64,000 nt of DNA from Szabonella alba (GCF_016765775.1 NZ_JAESVN010000004.1:186001-250000); one strand, 5' to 3'. Counted from the first letter of the stretch, positions 32,461 through 42,376 are shown. Notes: generated by a model not told the origin, from the sequence alone. Made by a program: numbers and translations.

Positions 32461-32937
32461 ATGCGTGCCGTTCTTTCGTTTCCCGTTCTGTTGCGCCCTG
32501 CTCTGGCTGCGGGCCTTGCCGGCGCGCTGTCGCTTCTGGCACTGGGGGCAAGGGCAGAGACGCCCGAGTTCAGCCTTTACCTTTCTCTCTGGCCGGTGGG
32601 CGGACCCGAGGATGAACCCGTCGCGGGTCAGGCCGCCGATACCGGTGTGGATGGGCTGACGCTTTATGCCTCGGGGCCTGACGGGCCGGTTCTGGATCTG
32701 ACCGCACCCTTGTCCGATGCCACGCTTGGGGCCTTGCGCGCCGCGGTCGGGGCGCTGGCCGCGCAAGTCAGCACCCAAGACCAGACCGAGGTGCCCCGAC
32801 CCAGCATATCGGTCGAATGGATGATCTCGGGGGTCAACAGCTATACGCGCGGCACTGCGGTCCTGCCCGCCAATGCCCTGCCGCCCGAGGTGATCCGCGC
32901 GCAGGAGGTGCTGTTCGGCGGGGCGCTGCTGCCCTGA
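32461..32937 (+). CDS. Secreted hypothetical protein
   Basis: This 158-residue protein has a clear signal peptide: an Arg-containing start, a hydrophobic Leu/Ala core and cleavage near A-R-A-E at about residue 30. The mature part is acidic and contains W-P-V-G-G-P-E-D-E-P and a late V-E-W-M-I-S-G-V-N-S-Y. No cysteine pair or known catalytic motif is seen and I do not recognise the family. An AGGAG site overlaps the dcd stop and fixes the ATG at 32461, so it is translated with dcd. Confidence 0.75.
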   Translation: MRAVLSFPVLLRPALAAGLAGALSLLALGARAETPEFSLYLSLWPVGGPEDEPVAGQAADTGVDGLTLYASGPDGPVLDLTAPLSDATLGALRAAVGALAAQVSTQDQTEVPRPSISVEWMISGVNSYTRGTAVLPANALPPEVIRAQEVLFGGALLP

Positions 32938-32982
32938 ACGCAGCATGAGGCCGGGGCCCGCCCTGCGCAGCCCCTGACCCGT

Positions 32983-33216
32983 CTATTTCCCCAGCCGCCG
33001 CGTGACCCGCGCCGCCTGACGCGCGCGTTTGGCGGTCTCGCGCGCTGTTCCTGACTGGCTGGGGCCGGTTGCCCCTGCGGCCGCTTGCCCTGCAACCTTG
33101 GTGCCCTGCCCCTTGGCGCCCTTGCCTTTCGACAGATGGCCCATGCCCTTGCTGATCCCGGCATTGACCAGACGCCGCAGGATCTGGTTCATGATCATGT
33201 TTAAGATACGTCCCAT
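32983..33216 (-). CDS. Small basic protein after scpB, hypothetical
   Basis: This 77-residue protein starts M-G-R-I-L-N-M-I-M-N-Q-I-L-R-R-L with an amphipathic helix, then has a Lys/Gly-rich middle and an Arg/Ala-rich C-terminal helix. The N-terminal helix could bind membrane or a partner, and the rest is strongly basic. It begins nine bases after the scpB stop and so belongs to the same unit. No family recognised. Confidence 0.7.
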   Translation of the reverse strand: MGRILNMIMNQILRRLVNAGISKGMGHLSKGKGAKGQGTKVAGQAAAGATGPSQSGTARETAKRARQAARVTRRLGK

Positions 33217-33225
33217 ACTCTTCCC

Positions 33226-33909
33226 TTAATCCTCGAACAGTTCACTTTGGCCTGATGCGGGTTCTTCCTCATCGCTCTGGCGCAGGGCATGCAGCGGGCG
33301 ATTGTCCAGCAGGCCCGCCGCGCGCAAGTCTTTCATACCCGGCAAGTCGCGGGCAGATTCAAGCCCGAAATGGTCAAGAAACTGTTCCGTCACCACGAAA
33401 GTCACCGGACGGCCCGGGGTCATGCGGCGGCGGCCAAAGCGAATCCACTCCAGTTCAATCAGCTGATCCACCGTACCGCGCGACACCGCAACGCCGCGGA
33501 TCTCTTCGATCTCGGTCCGCGTCACCGGCTGGTGATAGGCCACGATCGCCAGCGTCTCGATCGCGGCGCGCGACAGTTTGCGGTTTTCCACCGTTTCCTT
33601 CTGCATGAGATGGCCCAGATCGGGCGCGGTGCGGAAGGCCCAGGCATCGCCAACCTTCACAAGCCGCACCCCCCGCCCGTCATAGCGCCGGCGCAACGTG
33701 ACCAGCGCCTCGGCCGGATCGCAGCCATGCGGCATGCGGGCGGTCAGTTCCGCCACGGTGACGGGTTCCGCGCTTGCAAACAGGATCGCCTCGACCATGC
33801 GTTCCTGTTCGCCCATCGGCGGAGCTGCGAACAGGCTGCGCGGTTCGGGCTGGTCCGGGCGCGCATCCTCGGGCCGGTCTTCGGGCGTCCTTTGCTCCTC
33901 GGGCCTCAT
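33226..33909 (-). CDS. scpB: Segregation and condensation protein B
   Basis: This 227-residue kleisin-interacting winged-helix protein binds ScpA and, with SMC, condenses and segregates the chromosome. Motifs are V-E-A-I-L-F-A-S-A-E-P-V at about residue 38, Y-D-G-R-G-V-R-L and the A-I-E-T-L-A-I-V-A-Y-H-Q-P-V-T-R-x-E-I-E signature. The N-terminal 35 residues are a polar Glu/Pro/Arg extension. The start overlaps the scpA stop in ATGA. Confidence 0.95.
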   Translation of the reverse strand: MRPEEQRTPEDRPEDARPDQPEPRSLFAAPPMGEQERMVEAILFASAEPVTVAELTARMPHGCDPAEALVTLRRRYDGRGVRLVKVGDAWAFRTAPDLGHLMQKETVENRKLSRAAIETLAIVAYHQPVTRTEIEEIRGVAVSRGTVDQLIELEWIRFGRRRMTPGRPVTFVVTEQFLDHFGLESARDLPGMKDLRAAGLLDNRPLHALRQSDEEEPASGQSELFED

Positions 33910-34700
33910 GGGCGGCCCTCGCGCTTGCGCACTTCAAGCGGGGCGAAAGTGTCCCCCTGCCGCAATTCAAGCTGGCCTGCCTTGGTCAGTTCAAGTACCG
34001 CCGCGAAATGTGCCGCCGTGGCCGAGCGGCGGCGCATCGGGCTGCTGTCCCAGCCCGGCGGCAGCCAGCTTGTCAGATCCGTCCATTGCCCGGCATAGCC
34101 GATCAGTCCCCGCAGCCGGTCCAGCGCCTGTTCCATGGTGAACACATGATCGCGGTCCATCACGAAAGGGCGGAATTCGTCCCGGGTGCGGATGCGGGCA
34201 TAGGCCTGCATCAGATCCATCAGCGTTGCGGAATAGGTCACGCGGCGGCGGCGGGTCACATCTTCGGGCAGGCCCCGCACGAAGAAATCCCGCCCCTTCT
34301 GGTCCCGCGCCATCAGGCGGGCCGCGGCCTCACGCATGGCCTGCAGGCGTTCAAGCTGAAAGGCCAGATGCGCGGCCAGATCCTCGGCACTGGGGCCTTC
34401 CTCGGTGGGATCCGGGGGCAACAGCAGCCGCGATTTCAGATAGGCAAGCCAGGCCGCCATCACCAGATAATCCGCCGCAAGTTCAATGCGCAAATCGCGG
34501 GCCTTGGTGACGAAACCCAGATATTGTTCCGCCAGTTGCAGCACGGAAATGCGGCGCAGATCCACCTTTTGTGTCCGCGACAGCGTCAGCAGCAGATCCA
34601 GCGGCCCCTCAAACCCGTCGACATCGACAATCAGCGCCTCGGCGGCCAGACGGTCCGCGACGCTTTGCCTTGTATCTTGCTCGCTCCAGTCCTCAGACAT
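33906..34700 (-). CDS. scpA: Segregation and condensation protein A
   Basis: This 264-residue kleisin shows the F-E-G-P-L-D-L-L-L-T-L motif near residue 30 and Y-L-V-M-A-A-W-L-A-Y-L-K-S-R-L-L-L-P at about residues 80-97. The C-terminal winged helix for SMC binding includes F-A-A-V-L-E-L and K-A-G-Q-L-E-L-R-Q. It overlaps nagZ by eight bases and scpB by four, so it is within a tightly coupled operon. Confidence 0.95.
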   Translation of the reverse strand: MSEDWSEQDTRQSVADRLAAEALIVDVDGFEGPLDLLLTLSRTQKVDLRRISVLQLAEQYLGFVTKARDLRIELAADYLVMAAWLAYLKSRLLLPPDPTEEGPSAEDLAAHLAFQLERLQAMREAAARLMARDQKGRDFFVRGLPEDVTRRRRVTYSATLMDLMQAYARIRTRDEFRPFVMDRDHVFTMEQALDRLRGLIGYAGQWTDLTSWLPPGWDSSPMRRRSATAAHFAAVLELTKAGQLELRQGDTFAPLEVRKREGRP

Positions 34701-35718
34701 GCGCCTTTCCGGTCAGCAGATCCGCAAGCTCCGCCTCCAGCGCGGCAATGTCAACGGGGTCGGGGTCGCGGCGCGCGGCAAGGGCGGCTGTCGCACGGCG
34801 TGCGGCCTCGCCCGCCAGATGCCCGGCTGCGGCAACGACCGCTTCCATCTCGGGGCGCTTGCCGCTGCAATGCAGGGCGATATCGCAGCCCGCCGCAATG
34901 GCGCACGCCGCGCGGGTTCGCAGATCGCCTGCCAGCGCGGACATGTTCAGATCATCGGTCAGCAACAGCCCGTCGAAGCCGATGCTTTCCCGGATCAACC
35001 GGATCGCGGCGGGGTTCTGGGTTGCGGGCAGGTCGCCCAGTTCGGGCAGCACGATATGCGCGGTCATGCCCATGGGCAGATCGGCCAGCGCGCGGAAGGG
35101 CGCAAAATCCCATGTCGCGGCGGCGGCAAGCGTGACATCGGCCACCGGCAGGCCCAGATGACTGTCGACCGTCGCGCGGCCATGGCCCGGCAGGTGTTTC
35201 ATCACCGGCACCACCCCCCCCGCCAGCAGCCCCTCGGCCACGGTGCGGGCATTCCGTGTGACCGTCGCAGGATCGGTCCCGAGGCAGCGGTTGCGCAGAA
35301 AGGGATGCGTGTCCGGCCCGGCAATATCGGCGCAAGGCGCACAGTTGCTGTCGATCCCGGCCCCGCGCAGCTCTGCCGCGATGATCCGCGCGACGATCCA
35401 CAGGCTGCGGGTTGCGGCCTCGGGGCCTGCTGAGGCTGCGATCTGTTCGGCCTGTTCCAGCGGTGGCAGCCACTCGCGCCAATGCGGCGCGCGCATCCGC
35501 TGCACCCGCCCGCCCTCCTGATCGACGGTGATCAGCGCATCCCGCCCCACGGCGGCGCGCAGATCATCGGTCAGGCGGCGCAGCTGGTCGGGGTTTTCCA
35601 CGTTCCGCGCAAACAGGATGAAACCGAAGGGATCGGCCTCACGGAAAAAGGCGGCCTCATCCGGCGCCAGCACGGGGCCGGCGCAGCCAAGGACCGTCGC
35701 CCCCTGCCCTGAGGTCAT
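34693..35718 (-). CDS. nagZ: Beta-N-acetylhexosaminidase (GH3)
   Basis: This 341-residue GH3 enzyme removes N-acetylglucosamine from anhydro-muropeptides during peptidoglycan recycling. The signature K-H-L-P-G-H-G with the following D-S-H-L-G-L-P and the nucleophile segment L-L-T-D-D-L-N-M-S-A-L are present. There is no signal peptide, consistent with cytoplasmic NagZ. It overlaps the SPOR-protein stop by four bases. Confidence 0.94.
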   Translation of the reverse strand: MTSGQGATVLGCAGPVLAPDEAAFFREADPFGFILFARNVENPDQLRRLTDDLRAAVGRDALITVDQEGGRVQRMRAPHWREWLPPLEQAEQIAASAGPEAATRSLWIVARIIAAELRGAGIDSNCAPCADIAGPDTHPFLRNRCLGTDPATVTRNARTVAEGLLAGGVVPVMKHLPGHGRATVDSHLGLPVADVTLAAAATWDFAPFRALADLPMGMTAHIVLPELGDLPATQNPAAIRLIRESIGFDGLLLTDDLNMSALAGDLRTRAACAIAAGCDIALHCSGKRPEMEAVVAAAGHLAGEAARRATAALAARRDPDPVDIAALEAELADLLTGKAHV

Positions 35719-36728
35719 CGCACGGTGACCGGAATGCAGGCCGCGTTTTCAGACAGCAGCGCCGAGCAGAAGCGGCGCTGATCGGCTTCATCCTCAAAGC
35801 CAGTGGCGCGCAGCCGGTAGAAGGTCCGCCCGCCGCTTTGCGCCGATTGCACGATGCGCGATTTGCCGATCATCAGATCGCCGAAGCGCCCGCCCAGACG
35901 GTCCCAGTCGCGGCGTGCATCCTCGACGGTTTCATAGGCGCCCAGTTGGACAAGTCTTGTGCCGGTTGCAAGCGTGCTGCCATCCACCTCTTGCGTGGCC
36001 GGGGCCGAAGCCAGCAGAACGGCGGCATCGGTCGCGCCATCCGCAACGGCGGGGCGTGCAACGGCAATCGCCGAACCGGGCCGCGGCATCGGCCGGGGTG
36101 AGGCCGCCAGCGCGCCACGCGGCAGGGTCGCGCTCGGGGCCTCAAGGGTGGCAGGTGCGGGGTCATCGCCCAGATCGGCCGAAAGCGGCACCGCCTCCAG
36201 CCCAAGGGCCTCGGCCAGCGCGGTCATCACCGCATCATCCTGCACCATGGGCGCGGGTTCCTCGGAGATCACAAGTGCTATCTCGGGCTCTTCACTATCC
36301 GAAAGCGCGGGCACCGGCCCCGGGGACAGATCCAGCCCCGGCATTGCCGCCGTGCGGGTCGAGGTCGGCGCCTCCTGCGCGGCCAGCGTTCCGGCCTCAT
36401 CCTCGGGCGACAAAGCGGTGGGCGCAGGTGCCAGCACCAGCCGGTCAGCAGGGGGTGAGGCCACGCCGATTTCCGCCACGGAATTCACCGACAGACCCTG
36501 ATGCGCAGTGATCACCCCGCCCGGATCCTCGGGCGCAATCCGCATCGGACCTTCCAGCGCCCGCACCACGGGGATGCCATGCACATCCCGCACCGCCAGC
36601 TTGTATCCCCAATAGCCCAGCCCCAGCACCAGCGCCACCGAGGTCATTGCCCCCGCCACACTGACCACCCGGGAGCCACGGCGCAACGCACCGCCGGTTT
36701 CGAACCCGTCGAATTCCACATCTGCCAT
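35715..36728 (-). CDS. SPOR-domain membrane protein
   Basis: This 337-residue protein has a short cytoplasmic N terminus, one membrane helix at about residues 20-45 (V-A-L-V-L-G-L-G-Y-W-G-Y-K-L-A), a long Ala/Pro/Glu-rich periplasmic linker, and a C-terminal SPOR domain (L-V-Q-L-G-A-Y-E-T, G-R-T-F-Y-R-L-R). SPOR domains bind denuded peptidoglycan at division sites. The position between argS and nagZ is typical of the family. The ATG at 36728 is chosen because the frame to 36842 overlaps argS. Confidence 0.9.
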   Translation of the reverse strand: MADVEFDGFETGGALRRGSRVVSVAGAMTSVALVLGLGYWGYKLAVRDVHGIPVVRALEGPMRIAPEDPGGVITAHQGLSVNSVAEIGVASPPADRLVLAPAPTALSPEDEAGTLAAQEAPTSTRTAAMPGLDLSPGPVPALSDSEEPEIALVISEEPAPMVQDDAVMTALAEALGLEAVPLSADLGDDPAPATLEAPSATLPRGALAASPRPMPRPGSAIAVARPAVADGATDAAVLLASAPATQEVDGSTLATGTRLVQLGAYETVEDARRDWDRLGGRFGDLMIGKSRIVQSAQSGGRTFYRLRATGFEDEADQRRFCSALLSENAACIPVTVR

Positions 36729-36801
36729 GCTCTGCCTCACTGCGCCGGTTTTCCCGGTGCTGTCTTGCCTGTTCGCACTTCGGACGGGGCGCCTGTTCAG
36801 A

Positions 36802-38544
36802 TCAGCGCATTTCCTCGACCGGAGTAACACCCAGAATAGCAAGACCGGCGCAAATCACAACGCCTGTGGATCGGGCAAGGGCGATTTTCGCCGCCATTGT
36901 GGCCGGATCGTCCTGAATGAAGCGCAAGGACTGTTCATCATTGCCGCGATTCCACAACCCGTGCAGGTCGGATGCCAGTTCATATAGGTAGAAGGCGATG
37001 CGATGCGGCTCATTCGCACGGGCGGCAATTTCCACAAGACGCGGCCATTCGGCCAGTTTGCGCGCCATGGCGATTTCCGCCGGGTGGTCCAGCCGCGCCA
37101 GATCCGCCCCGGCCAGTGCCGCATCGGACACATCCAGCCCCGCCTCGACCGCCTTGCGCAGGACCGAGTTGATCCGCGCATTGGCATATTGGACATAGAA
37201 AACCGGATTGTCCTTGGACTGTTCCAGCACCTTGTCGAAATCGAAATCCAGCGCCGCATCGTTCTTGCGGGTCAGCATCACGAAACGGGTGACATCCGCG
37301 CCCACCAGTTCAACCACGTCGCGCAGCGTGACGAAAGTGCCGGCGCGTTTCGACATCTTGAAAGGTTCGCCGTTCTTCCACAGTTTCACAAGCTGGATCA
37401 GCTTGATATCCAGCGGTACGCGGCCCTGCGACAGCGCAGAAACGGCAGCCTTCATCCGTTTGACATAGCCGCCGTGATCTGCGCCAAAAATGTCGATCAG
37501 CTGATCGAAACCGCGTTTCACCTTGTTGTGGTGATACGCGATATCGGGGGCGAAATAGGTCCAGGCGCCATCGGATTTCTGCACCGGGCGGTCCACATCA
37601 TCGCCATGCGCGGTCGACCGGAACAGCGTCTGCACACGCGGCTCCCAATCCTCGGGCGTCTTCCCCTTGGGCGGCTCCAGCACGCCTTCATAGATCAGGT
37701 CCAGCCCGCGCAGTGTTTCGATGGCGGCCTCGATCTGGCCCGTGCCATACAGCGCCTTTTCGCTGGAATAGACATCCATCGCAACGCCAAGTGCCGCCAG
37801 ATCCTCGCGGATCATGGCCATCATCATGCCGGTCGCGAAATCGCGCACATCCTCCAGCCAGACCGATTCAGGCTGATCCAGCAGCGTGGTGCCGTATTTT
37901 TCCTTCAGCGCCGCGCCGACCGGGATCAGGTAATCGCCGGGATAAAGCCCCTCGCGGATCTCGGGCTCCAGCCCGTTCGCCTCGCGGTAGCGTTCAAAGG
38001 CCGAGCGGGCCAGAACATCGACCTGCGCGCCGCCGTCATTGATGTAGTATTCCCGCGTCACATCCCAGCCGGCAAAGGCCAGAAGATTGGCCAGCGCATC
38101 GCCCACGACCGCGCCGCGCACATGACCCACATGCATCGGTCCGGTGGGGTTGGCCGAGACGAATTCCACATTCACCTTCTTGCCCCGCCCCACATCGCCC
38201 CGGCCATAATCGGCGCCAGCGGTCAGAACCGCGCCGACCAGCCGCTGCCAGACAGCCGGGCGCAGACGGAAGTTCAGAAAGCCCGGTCCCGCCACCTCGA
38301 CCGTCTCGACCCTCGGATCGGCGGCCAGACGCGCGGCCAGTTTTTCGGCAATCACGCGCGGCGGCTGGCCTGCGGGCTTGGCCAGCACCATCGCGGCATT
38401 GGTCGCCATATCGCCATGCGCCACATCGCGGGGCGGCTCGACCGTCACGGCAGCAAGGTCAAGCCCGTCGGGCAGGTCGCCCGCCGCCACCATCGCCCCG
38501 ATTTCCGCCACGACAAGGCTGCGGAGTTCCGAAAAAAGGTTCAT
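36802..38544 (-). CDS. argS: Arginyl-tRNA synthetase
   Basis: This 580-residue class I synthetase has the N-terminal Add1 domain, the HIGH motif as H-V-G-H in [11 protein letters not shown], and a class I loop reading F-K-M-S-K-R-A-G. The DALR anticodon-binding domain closes the protein. It is first in the argS-SPOR-nagZ-scpA-scpB unit. The genes upstream on the same strand are a GTA-type holin and endolysin. Confidence 0.97.
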   Translation of the reverse strand: MNLFSELRSLVVAEIGAMVAAGDLPDGLDLAAVTVEPPRDVAHGDMATNAAMVLAKPAGQPPRVIAEKLAARLAADPRVETVEVAGPGFLNFRLRPAVWQRLVGAVLTAGADYGRGDVGRGKKVNVEFVSANPTGPMHVGHVRGAVVGDALANLLAFAGWDVTREYYINDGGAQVDVLARSAFERYREANGLEPEIREGLYPGDYLIPVGAALKEKYGTTLLDQPESVWLEDVRDFATGMMMAMIREDLAALGVAMDVYSSEKALYGTGQIEAAIETLRGLDLIYEGVLEPPKGKTPEDWEPRVQTLFRSTAHGDDVDRPVQKSDGAWTYFAPDIAYHHNKVKRGFDQLIDIFGADHGGYVKRMKAAVSALSQGRVPLDIKLIQLVKLWKNGEPFKMSKRAGTFVTLRDVVELVGADVTRFVMLTRKNDAALDFDFDKVLEQSKDNPVFYVQYANARINSVLRKAVEAGLDVSDAALAGADLARLDHPAEIAMARKLAEWPRLVEIAARANEPHRIAFYLYELASDLHGLWNRGNDEQSLRFIQDDPATMAAKIALARSTGVVICAGLAILGVTPVEEMR

Positions 38545-38661
38545 CTGTCACGTCCCATCTGATCCATGGGGATGTGCCAGAGCGGCAGGGCCGGGTCAAT
38601 GGTTGTGGCGGGATACCGGGCGCCCTTGTCACCAGCGCTCTTTGCCTCTTTTTCTGTCCAT

Positions 38662-38712
38662 AAATATCCCGGGTGGTGAATTTGGCGCAGCCAAAGAGGG
38701 GGCAGCGCCCCC
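38662..38712 (+). repeat. Dispersed palindromic intergenic element, copy 3
   Basis: An AAATATCCCGGG head at 38662-38673 is followed by a TTTGGC/GCCAAA hairpin at 38681-38695 and a GGGGGC/GCCCCC hairpin at 38698-38712. It lies between argS and the holin gene and could serve as the holin terminator. Confidence 0.6.
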
Positions 38713-38725
38713 CTGCCCTGCACGC

Positions 38726-39220
38726 TCAGCCGCGTACGCTGCGCCAGTCGGCAAGGGCGGGGTTGGTTTCGGGCATGGCATCCGGCGCCGTCGCGGCCAT
38801 CCCGGCCACGGCGGCAACCGTGCTGCGCTGGCGGTAGTGGAACGCCTCACGCGCACCAAAGTAGAACCCCACCACCGCGCCCAGCAACCACCACAGCGGC
38901 TCGGGCACATGGTTCAGCCCGACCATGCGGCGCGCAAAGCCCGTAGGATCAGCCATCGCATAGACAAACAACCCCAGCGTGCCGAAGGCCAGCATCGGGC
39001 GCGGCAGGCGGTTCAGCCCGTTCACGAACCGGTCGAACCAGCCAAAGCCCGGATCGGCATATTCAGCCCCCAATTGCCGCAGGGCGGCCATCTGCGCCTC
39101 GGCCGACAGTGCCATGGCGCGGGTTGCATTGGGGGTCAGCACCTCGGCCATGCCGCGCGCGGCCGATCCAAGGGCGGTAACGGCGGCCGGGCCACCGATC
39201 AGGCGCGCGATCAGCCCCAT
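38726..39220 (-). CDS. GTA-type holin (3 TM family)
   Basis: This 164-residue protein fits the holin family used for gene-transfer-agent release. An N-terminal helix M-G-L-I-A-R-L-I-G-G-P-A-A-V-T-A-L-G precedes a long polar helix, and hydrophobic segments follow at about residues 90-105 and 110-130 (P-L-W-W-L-L-G-A-V-V-G-F-Y-F-G-A). It overlaps the endolysin gene by ten bases. In Rhodobacter capsulatus the equivalent pair lies outside the main GTA cluster and is needed for particle release. The start at 39220 is supported by this overlap; the longer frame to 39481 is antisense noise. Confidence 0.85.
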   Translation of the reverse strand: MGLIARLIGGPAAVTALGSAARGMAEVLTPNATRAMALSAEAQMAALRQLGAEYADPGFGWFDRFVNGLNRLPRPMLAFGTLGLFVYAMADPTGFARRMVGLNHVPEPLWWLLGAVVGFYFGAREAFHYRQRSTVAAVAGMAATAPDAMPETNPALADWRSVRG

Positions 39221-39822
39221 GCCGACACCCTTGCGCGGTGCTGCGCATCGGTCAGGTGATAGCGCGGTGACAGGAATTCCTCGGCCCGGGTGATCCAGCC
39301 GCCCTTGCCGCCATCGCGCCTGCGCGCATATTTCCGGCTGGCGGGCCGCGCATCCGCCAGCCCGTAATAATAATTCCGCCGCGCAATCGCATAGGCATCG
39401 GCCAGATGGCCGGGGGCAGCCTGATGCGCCCGTTCCGCAGCAGCGATCGTCAGCGGCCCGATGGCCCCGTCCGCGACACAAGGAAAGCCCATTTCGGTCA
39501 GCAGGCGCTGCAGGATTTTCACCGCATTGGCGCCCGCATTCACCATCATGTCGAAAACCGATGCCTGCAGCGGTTCGGGCAGATGCGCGATGCCGGGTCG
39601 GGTGAAGTAATGGTCCAGATAGACCTCAACCGCCTGCGCGCGCGTCAGACGCTTCACATCCGCAACCGTCACCGCGCCGTCGCCATCCAGATCAAGTCCC
39701 AGACGGCGCATCGTGTGGATGGTGACACCGTGATTTGTGGCGCCGCCCGGATCGTCCGGGTCATCCACGAAACCACCCTCACGGGCGATGATATCGGCGG
39801 CGATCTGGCGGGGGGTCTTCAT
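39211..39822 (-). CDS. GTA-type endolysin (holin-associated N-acetylmuramidase)
   Basis: This 203-residue protein is a family GH108 muramidase with a C-terminal peptidoglycan-binding-3 domain. The catalytic Glu is in I-I-A-R-E-G-G-F-V at about residue 14, followed by D-P-D-D-P-G-G-A-T-N-H-G-V-T. The C-terminal domain includes D-G-A-I-G-P-L-T and R-R-N-Y-Y. No signal peptide is present, so export depends on the holin encoded immediately downstream. The ATG at 39822 has a perfect GGAGG site. Together they form a lysis module. Confidence 0.9.
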   Translation of the reverse strand: MKTPRQIAADIIAREGGFVDDPDDPGGATNHGVTIHTMRRLGLDLDGDGAVTVADVKRLTRAQAVEVYLDHYFTRPGIAHLPEPLQASVFDMMVNAGANAVKILQRLLTEMGFPCVADGAIGPLTIAAAERAHQAAPGHLADAYAIARRNYYYGLADARPASRKYARRRDGGKGGWITRAEEFLSPRYHLTDAQHRARVSAWG

Positions 39823-39882
39823 CGGCGGGCCTCCTTGCACGAAGGGGCCAGCCTTGGTCAGTCGCGGTTAAGGGCGGTCAAA

Positions 39883-40359
39883 TCAACCGTTCGGATCCTG
39901 ATAGATGCCCTGTTCCTTCAGCGCGTCAATCACCTCTTTCGGCATATAGGTCTCATCATGTTTGGCAAGGATTTCATGGGCCTGAAACACGCCGTCAATA
40001 TAGCGACCGGTGCCGACCACGCCTTCATTCTCGGCAAAGAGATCGGGCAGGATACCGGTGAAGGTGACGGGGATCGTTGCCCCGCCATCGGTGACGGCAA
40101 AGCGCACGGTCTCCCCCTCGCCGCGAATGACAGACCCTTCGGCCACCAGCCCGCCAAGGCGGAACACCTCATCCGGGCCGGGTGGCTCGGCCATCACCTG
40201 TGCGGGCGCGCGGAAAAAATTGATCCCGTCGCGCATCGCATAGCCCATCAGCGCAGTGGACAGCGCCAGCGCCACGAAGGCCAGCACGATGATCTGGATG
40301 CGGCGCTGTTTTTTCAGCCCCTTCATCCCGCGTCCCGCCGCCGTTCCATTGCCCTGCAT
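39883..40359 (-). CDS. ccmE: Cytochrome c maturation heme chaperone CcmE
   Basis: This 158-residue protein has an N-terminal membrane anchor (I-I-V-L-A-F-V-A-L-A-L-S-T-A-L-M) and a periplasmic OB-fold. The heme-binding histidine is in the C-terminal L-A-K-H-D-E-T-Y-M-P motif. It hands heme to apocytochromes c. An ATG at 40326 is an alternative start and would still keep the anchor. ccmF and ccmH, often found beside ccmE, are not adjacent here; the next gene downstream is the endolysin. Confidence 0.94.
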   Translation of the reverse strand: MQGNGTAAGRGMKGLKKQRRIQIIVLAFVALALSTALMGYAMRDGINFFRAPAQVMAEPPGPDEVFRLGGLVAEGSVIRGEGETVRFAVTDGGATIPVTFTGILPDLFAENEGVVGTGRYIDGVFQAHEILAKHDETYMPKEVIDALKEQGIYQDPNG

Positions 40360-40394
40360 CGCCCCCCCCCTCTCTTTGCGCGGTCAGCCCCCGA

Positions 40395-41423
40395 TCAGGG
40401 GAAGACCGGCGCCAGCATCAGTCCCGCAGCCTCATCCAGCCCCAGCATCAGGTTCGCGTTCTGGATCGCCTGCCCGGACGATCCCTTGGTCAGGTTGTCC
40501 AGCACCGCGACCACCAGCGCCCGGCCCGCGATCCGGTCACCCAGAACCCCGATATGGCAGAAATTGGACCCTGCGATATCGCGTGTCGAGGGGGCTGCGC
40601 CGAAAGGCAGCACCTCGATGAACCGTTCATCCGCATAGCGCGCGGCAAGGGTTTCATGGATGCGCGCCGGATCGCCCTCGACATAGACCGATGCAAGGAT
40701 GCCCCGGTTCATCGGCAGCAGATGCGGGGTGAACTGCACCCGCACCGGACGGCCCGCGATGGCGGAAAATTCCTGATCGAATTCGCCCAGATGCCGGTGC
40801 TTGCCCCCCGCCGAATAGCTGTGCGTGCCGCCCGACAGTTCGGCATGCAGCAGGTTTTCCTTCAGCGACCGCCCCGCCCCGCTGACGCCCGCCTTGAGGT
40901 CGATCAGGATGCGGTCAAGGTCGATCACCCCGGCCTCGATCAGCGGGCGCAGCGCGAATTGCCCGGTCGCGGCATTGCAGCCCGTGCCCGCGACCAGACG
41001 CGCGGTGCGGATCTCATCGCGGTAGAACTCGGTCAGGCCGTAAACCGCCTCGGCCTGCAGGTCGGGGGCGGTATGGGGCTGGCCATACCATTTTTCGTAC
41101 TCCGCCACATCGCGCAGCCGGAAATCCGCCGACAGATCAACGATCTTCAAATCGCGCGGCAGGGCGGAAACCACCACCTGCGTCGTGGCATGGGGCAGTG
41201 CGCAAAAGGCCAGATCGACCCCGGAAAAGTCGATCTCGTCAATCTTCTGCAGGCGCGGCAGGTCCAGATGGCGCAGGAAGGGAAACACCTCGGCCATGCT
41301 TTGCCCGGCCTTGCGGTCTGCCGACAGCGCCACGATTTCCATCCCCGGATGGGTCGCGATCAGGCGGACAAGCTCGGCCCCGGTATAGCCGGAAGCCCCG
41401 AGAATGGCGATTTTCTGGGTCAT
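40395..41423 (-). CDS. argC: N-acetyl-gamma-glutamyl-phosphate reductase
   Basis: This 342-residue enzyme reduces N-acetylglutamyl phosphate in arginine synthesis with NADPH. The Rossmann motif G-A-S-G-Y-T-G-A-E is near residue 9 and the catalytic Cys is in [15 protein letters not shown] and P-H-L-L-P-M-N-R-G complete the family pattern. The ATG at 41423 has AAGGGG upstream; the longer frame to 41492 is not needed. It lies 35 bases upstream of ccmE. Confidence 0.96.
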   Translation of the reverse strand: MTQKIAILGASGYTGAELVRLIATHPGMEIVALSADRKAGQSMAEVFPFLRHLDLPRLQKIDEIDFSGVDLAFCALPHATTQVVVSALPRDLKIVDLSADFRLRDVAEYEKWYGQPHTAPDLQAEAVYGLTEFYRDEIRTARLVAGTGCNAATGQFALRPLIEAGVIDLDRILIDLKAGVSGAGRSLKENLLHAELSGGTHSYSAGGKHRHLGEFDQEFSAIAGRPVRVQFTPHLLPMNRGILASVYVEGDPARIHETLAARYADERFIEVLPFGAAPSTRDIAGSNFCHIGVLGDRIAGRALVVAVLDNLTKGSSGQAIQNANLMLGLDEAAGLMLAPVFP

Positions 41424-41551
41424 GTCAGTCCCCTTGCTGAATTCTGCTTCCTTCTGCGACCGGTCGCGCGGTGATGCAAGGGAAACCGTCACAAGATCGC
41501 GCGACTGTCACAGCCCAGGCAGTCCTGTGGATCCTGCCCGGCCCTGACCCG

Positions 41552-42364
41552 TCAGGCCGCCTCGAAACTGATGCGGCGGCGCAGAAACTGGGTGGATTTG
41601 TCCGACACGCGGGCCGGATCGCCGGTGGTCATGAATTTCGATTGCGTGCCTGCGCCCAGAAATTCGGGCCGCCGCGTCAGGTAATCGGCAAGGCTTTCGG
41701 CCACCAGCCGCGCCTGTGAATAGACAGTCACATCGGGGCCAAGGGCGGCGGCAAAGACATCCTCCATCAGCGGATAATGCGTGCAGCCCAGCACCGCGGC
41801 CTGCGGATGCGGCATCCGGCGTTTCAGCGCCTCGACATGCGACCGCACCAGCGCCTCGGCCAGAATTTCGTCACCCTGTTCGATGGCATCCACAACACCG
41901 CCACAGGGCTGCGCCTCGACATCCACACCGATGGCACGGAAGGCCAGTTCGCGCTGAAAGGCGCGGCTGGCCACGGTGGCCGGGGTGGCGAACAGGGCAA
42001 CATGGCGCACCGCCACCTCTCGCGGGGGGGAATTGTCACCCCATTGCCGTTCGGTCAGCGCCTCGATCATCGGCACGAAAACCCCCAGCACGCGCTTGTC
42101 GGCGGGCACCCAGGTTTCCTGCATCCGCTTCAGCGCGGCGGCACTGGCCGTATTGCAGGCCAGGATCACCAGATCGCAGCCTTCGGCCCAAAGCCGTTCA
42201 ACCGCAGCGCAGGTCAGGTTGAAAATGTCATCGGCATCGCGCACGCCATAAGGCGCATGGGCATTGTCGCCCAGATAGACCAGCGGCAGGTCGGGCAGAC
42301 GGCGCGCGATGGCGTCCAGAACCGTCAGCCCGCCGATCCCGCTGTCGAATATTCCCACCGCCAT
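41552..42364 (-). CDS. murI: Glutamate racemase
   Basis: This 270-residue enzyme supplies D-glutamate for peptidoglycan. The two catalytic cysteines are in L-A-C-N-T-A-S and L-G-C-T-H-Y-P, and the N terminus shows [11 protein letters not shown]. It starts 12 bases after the acyltransferase stop and is separated from argC by about 130 bases. Confidence 0.95.
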   Translation of the reverse strand: MAVGIFDSGIGGLTVLDAIARRLPDLPLVYLGDNAHAPYGVRDADDIFNLTCAAVERLWAEGCDLVILACNTASAAALKRMQETWVPADKRVLGVFVPMIEALTERQWGDNSPPREVAVRHVALFATPATVASRAFQRELAFRAIGVDVEAQPCGGVVDAIEQGDEILAEALVRSHVEALKRRMPHPQAAVLGCTHYPLMEDVFAAALGPDVTVYSQARLVAESLADYLTRRPEFLGAGTQSKFMTTGDPARVSDKSTQFLRRRISFEAA

Positions 42365-42376
42365 GGCCAGCCCTCC

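Noticed and set aside
38726-39822. Prophage remnant
   Set aside because: Only endolysin and holin are present, with housekeeping genes on both sides; a GTA lysis module explains this better.
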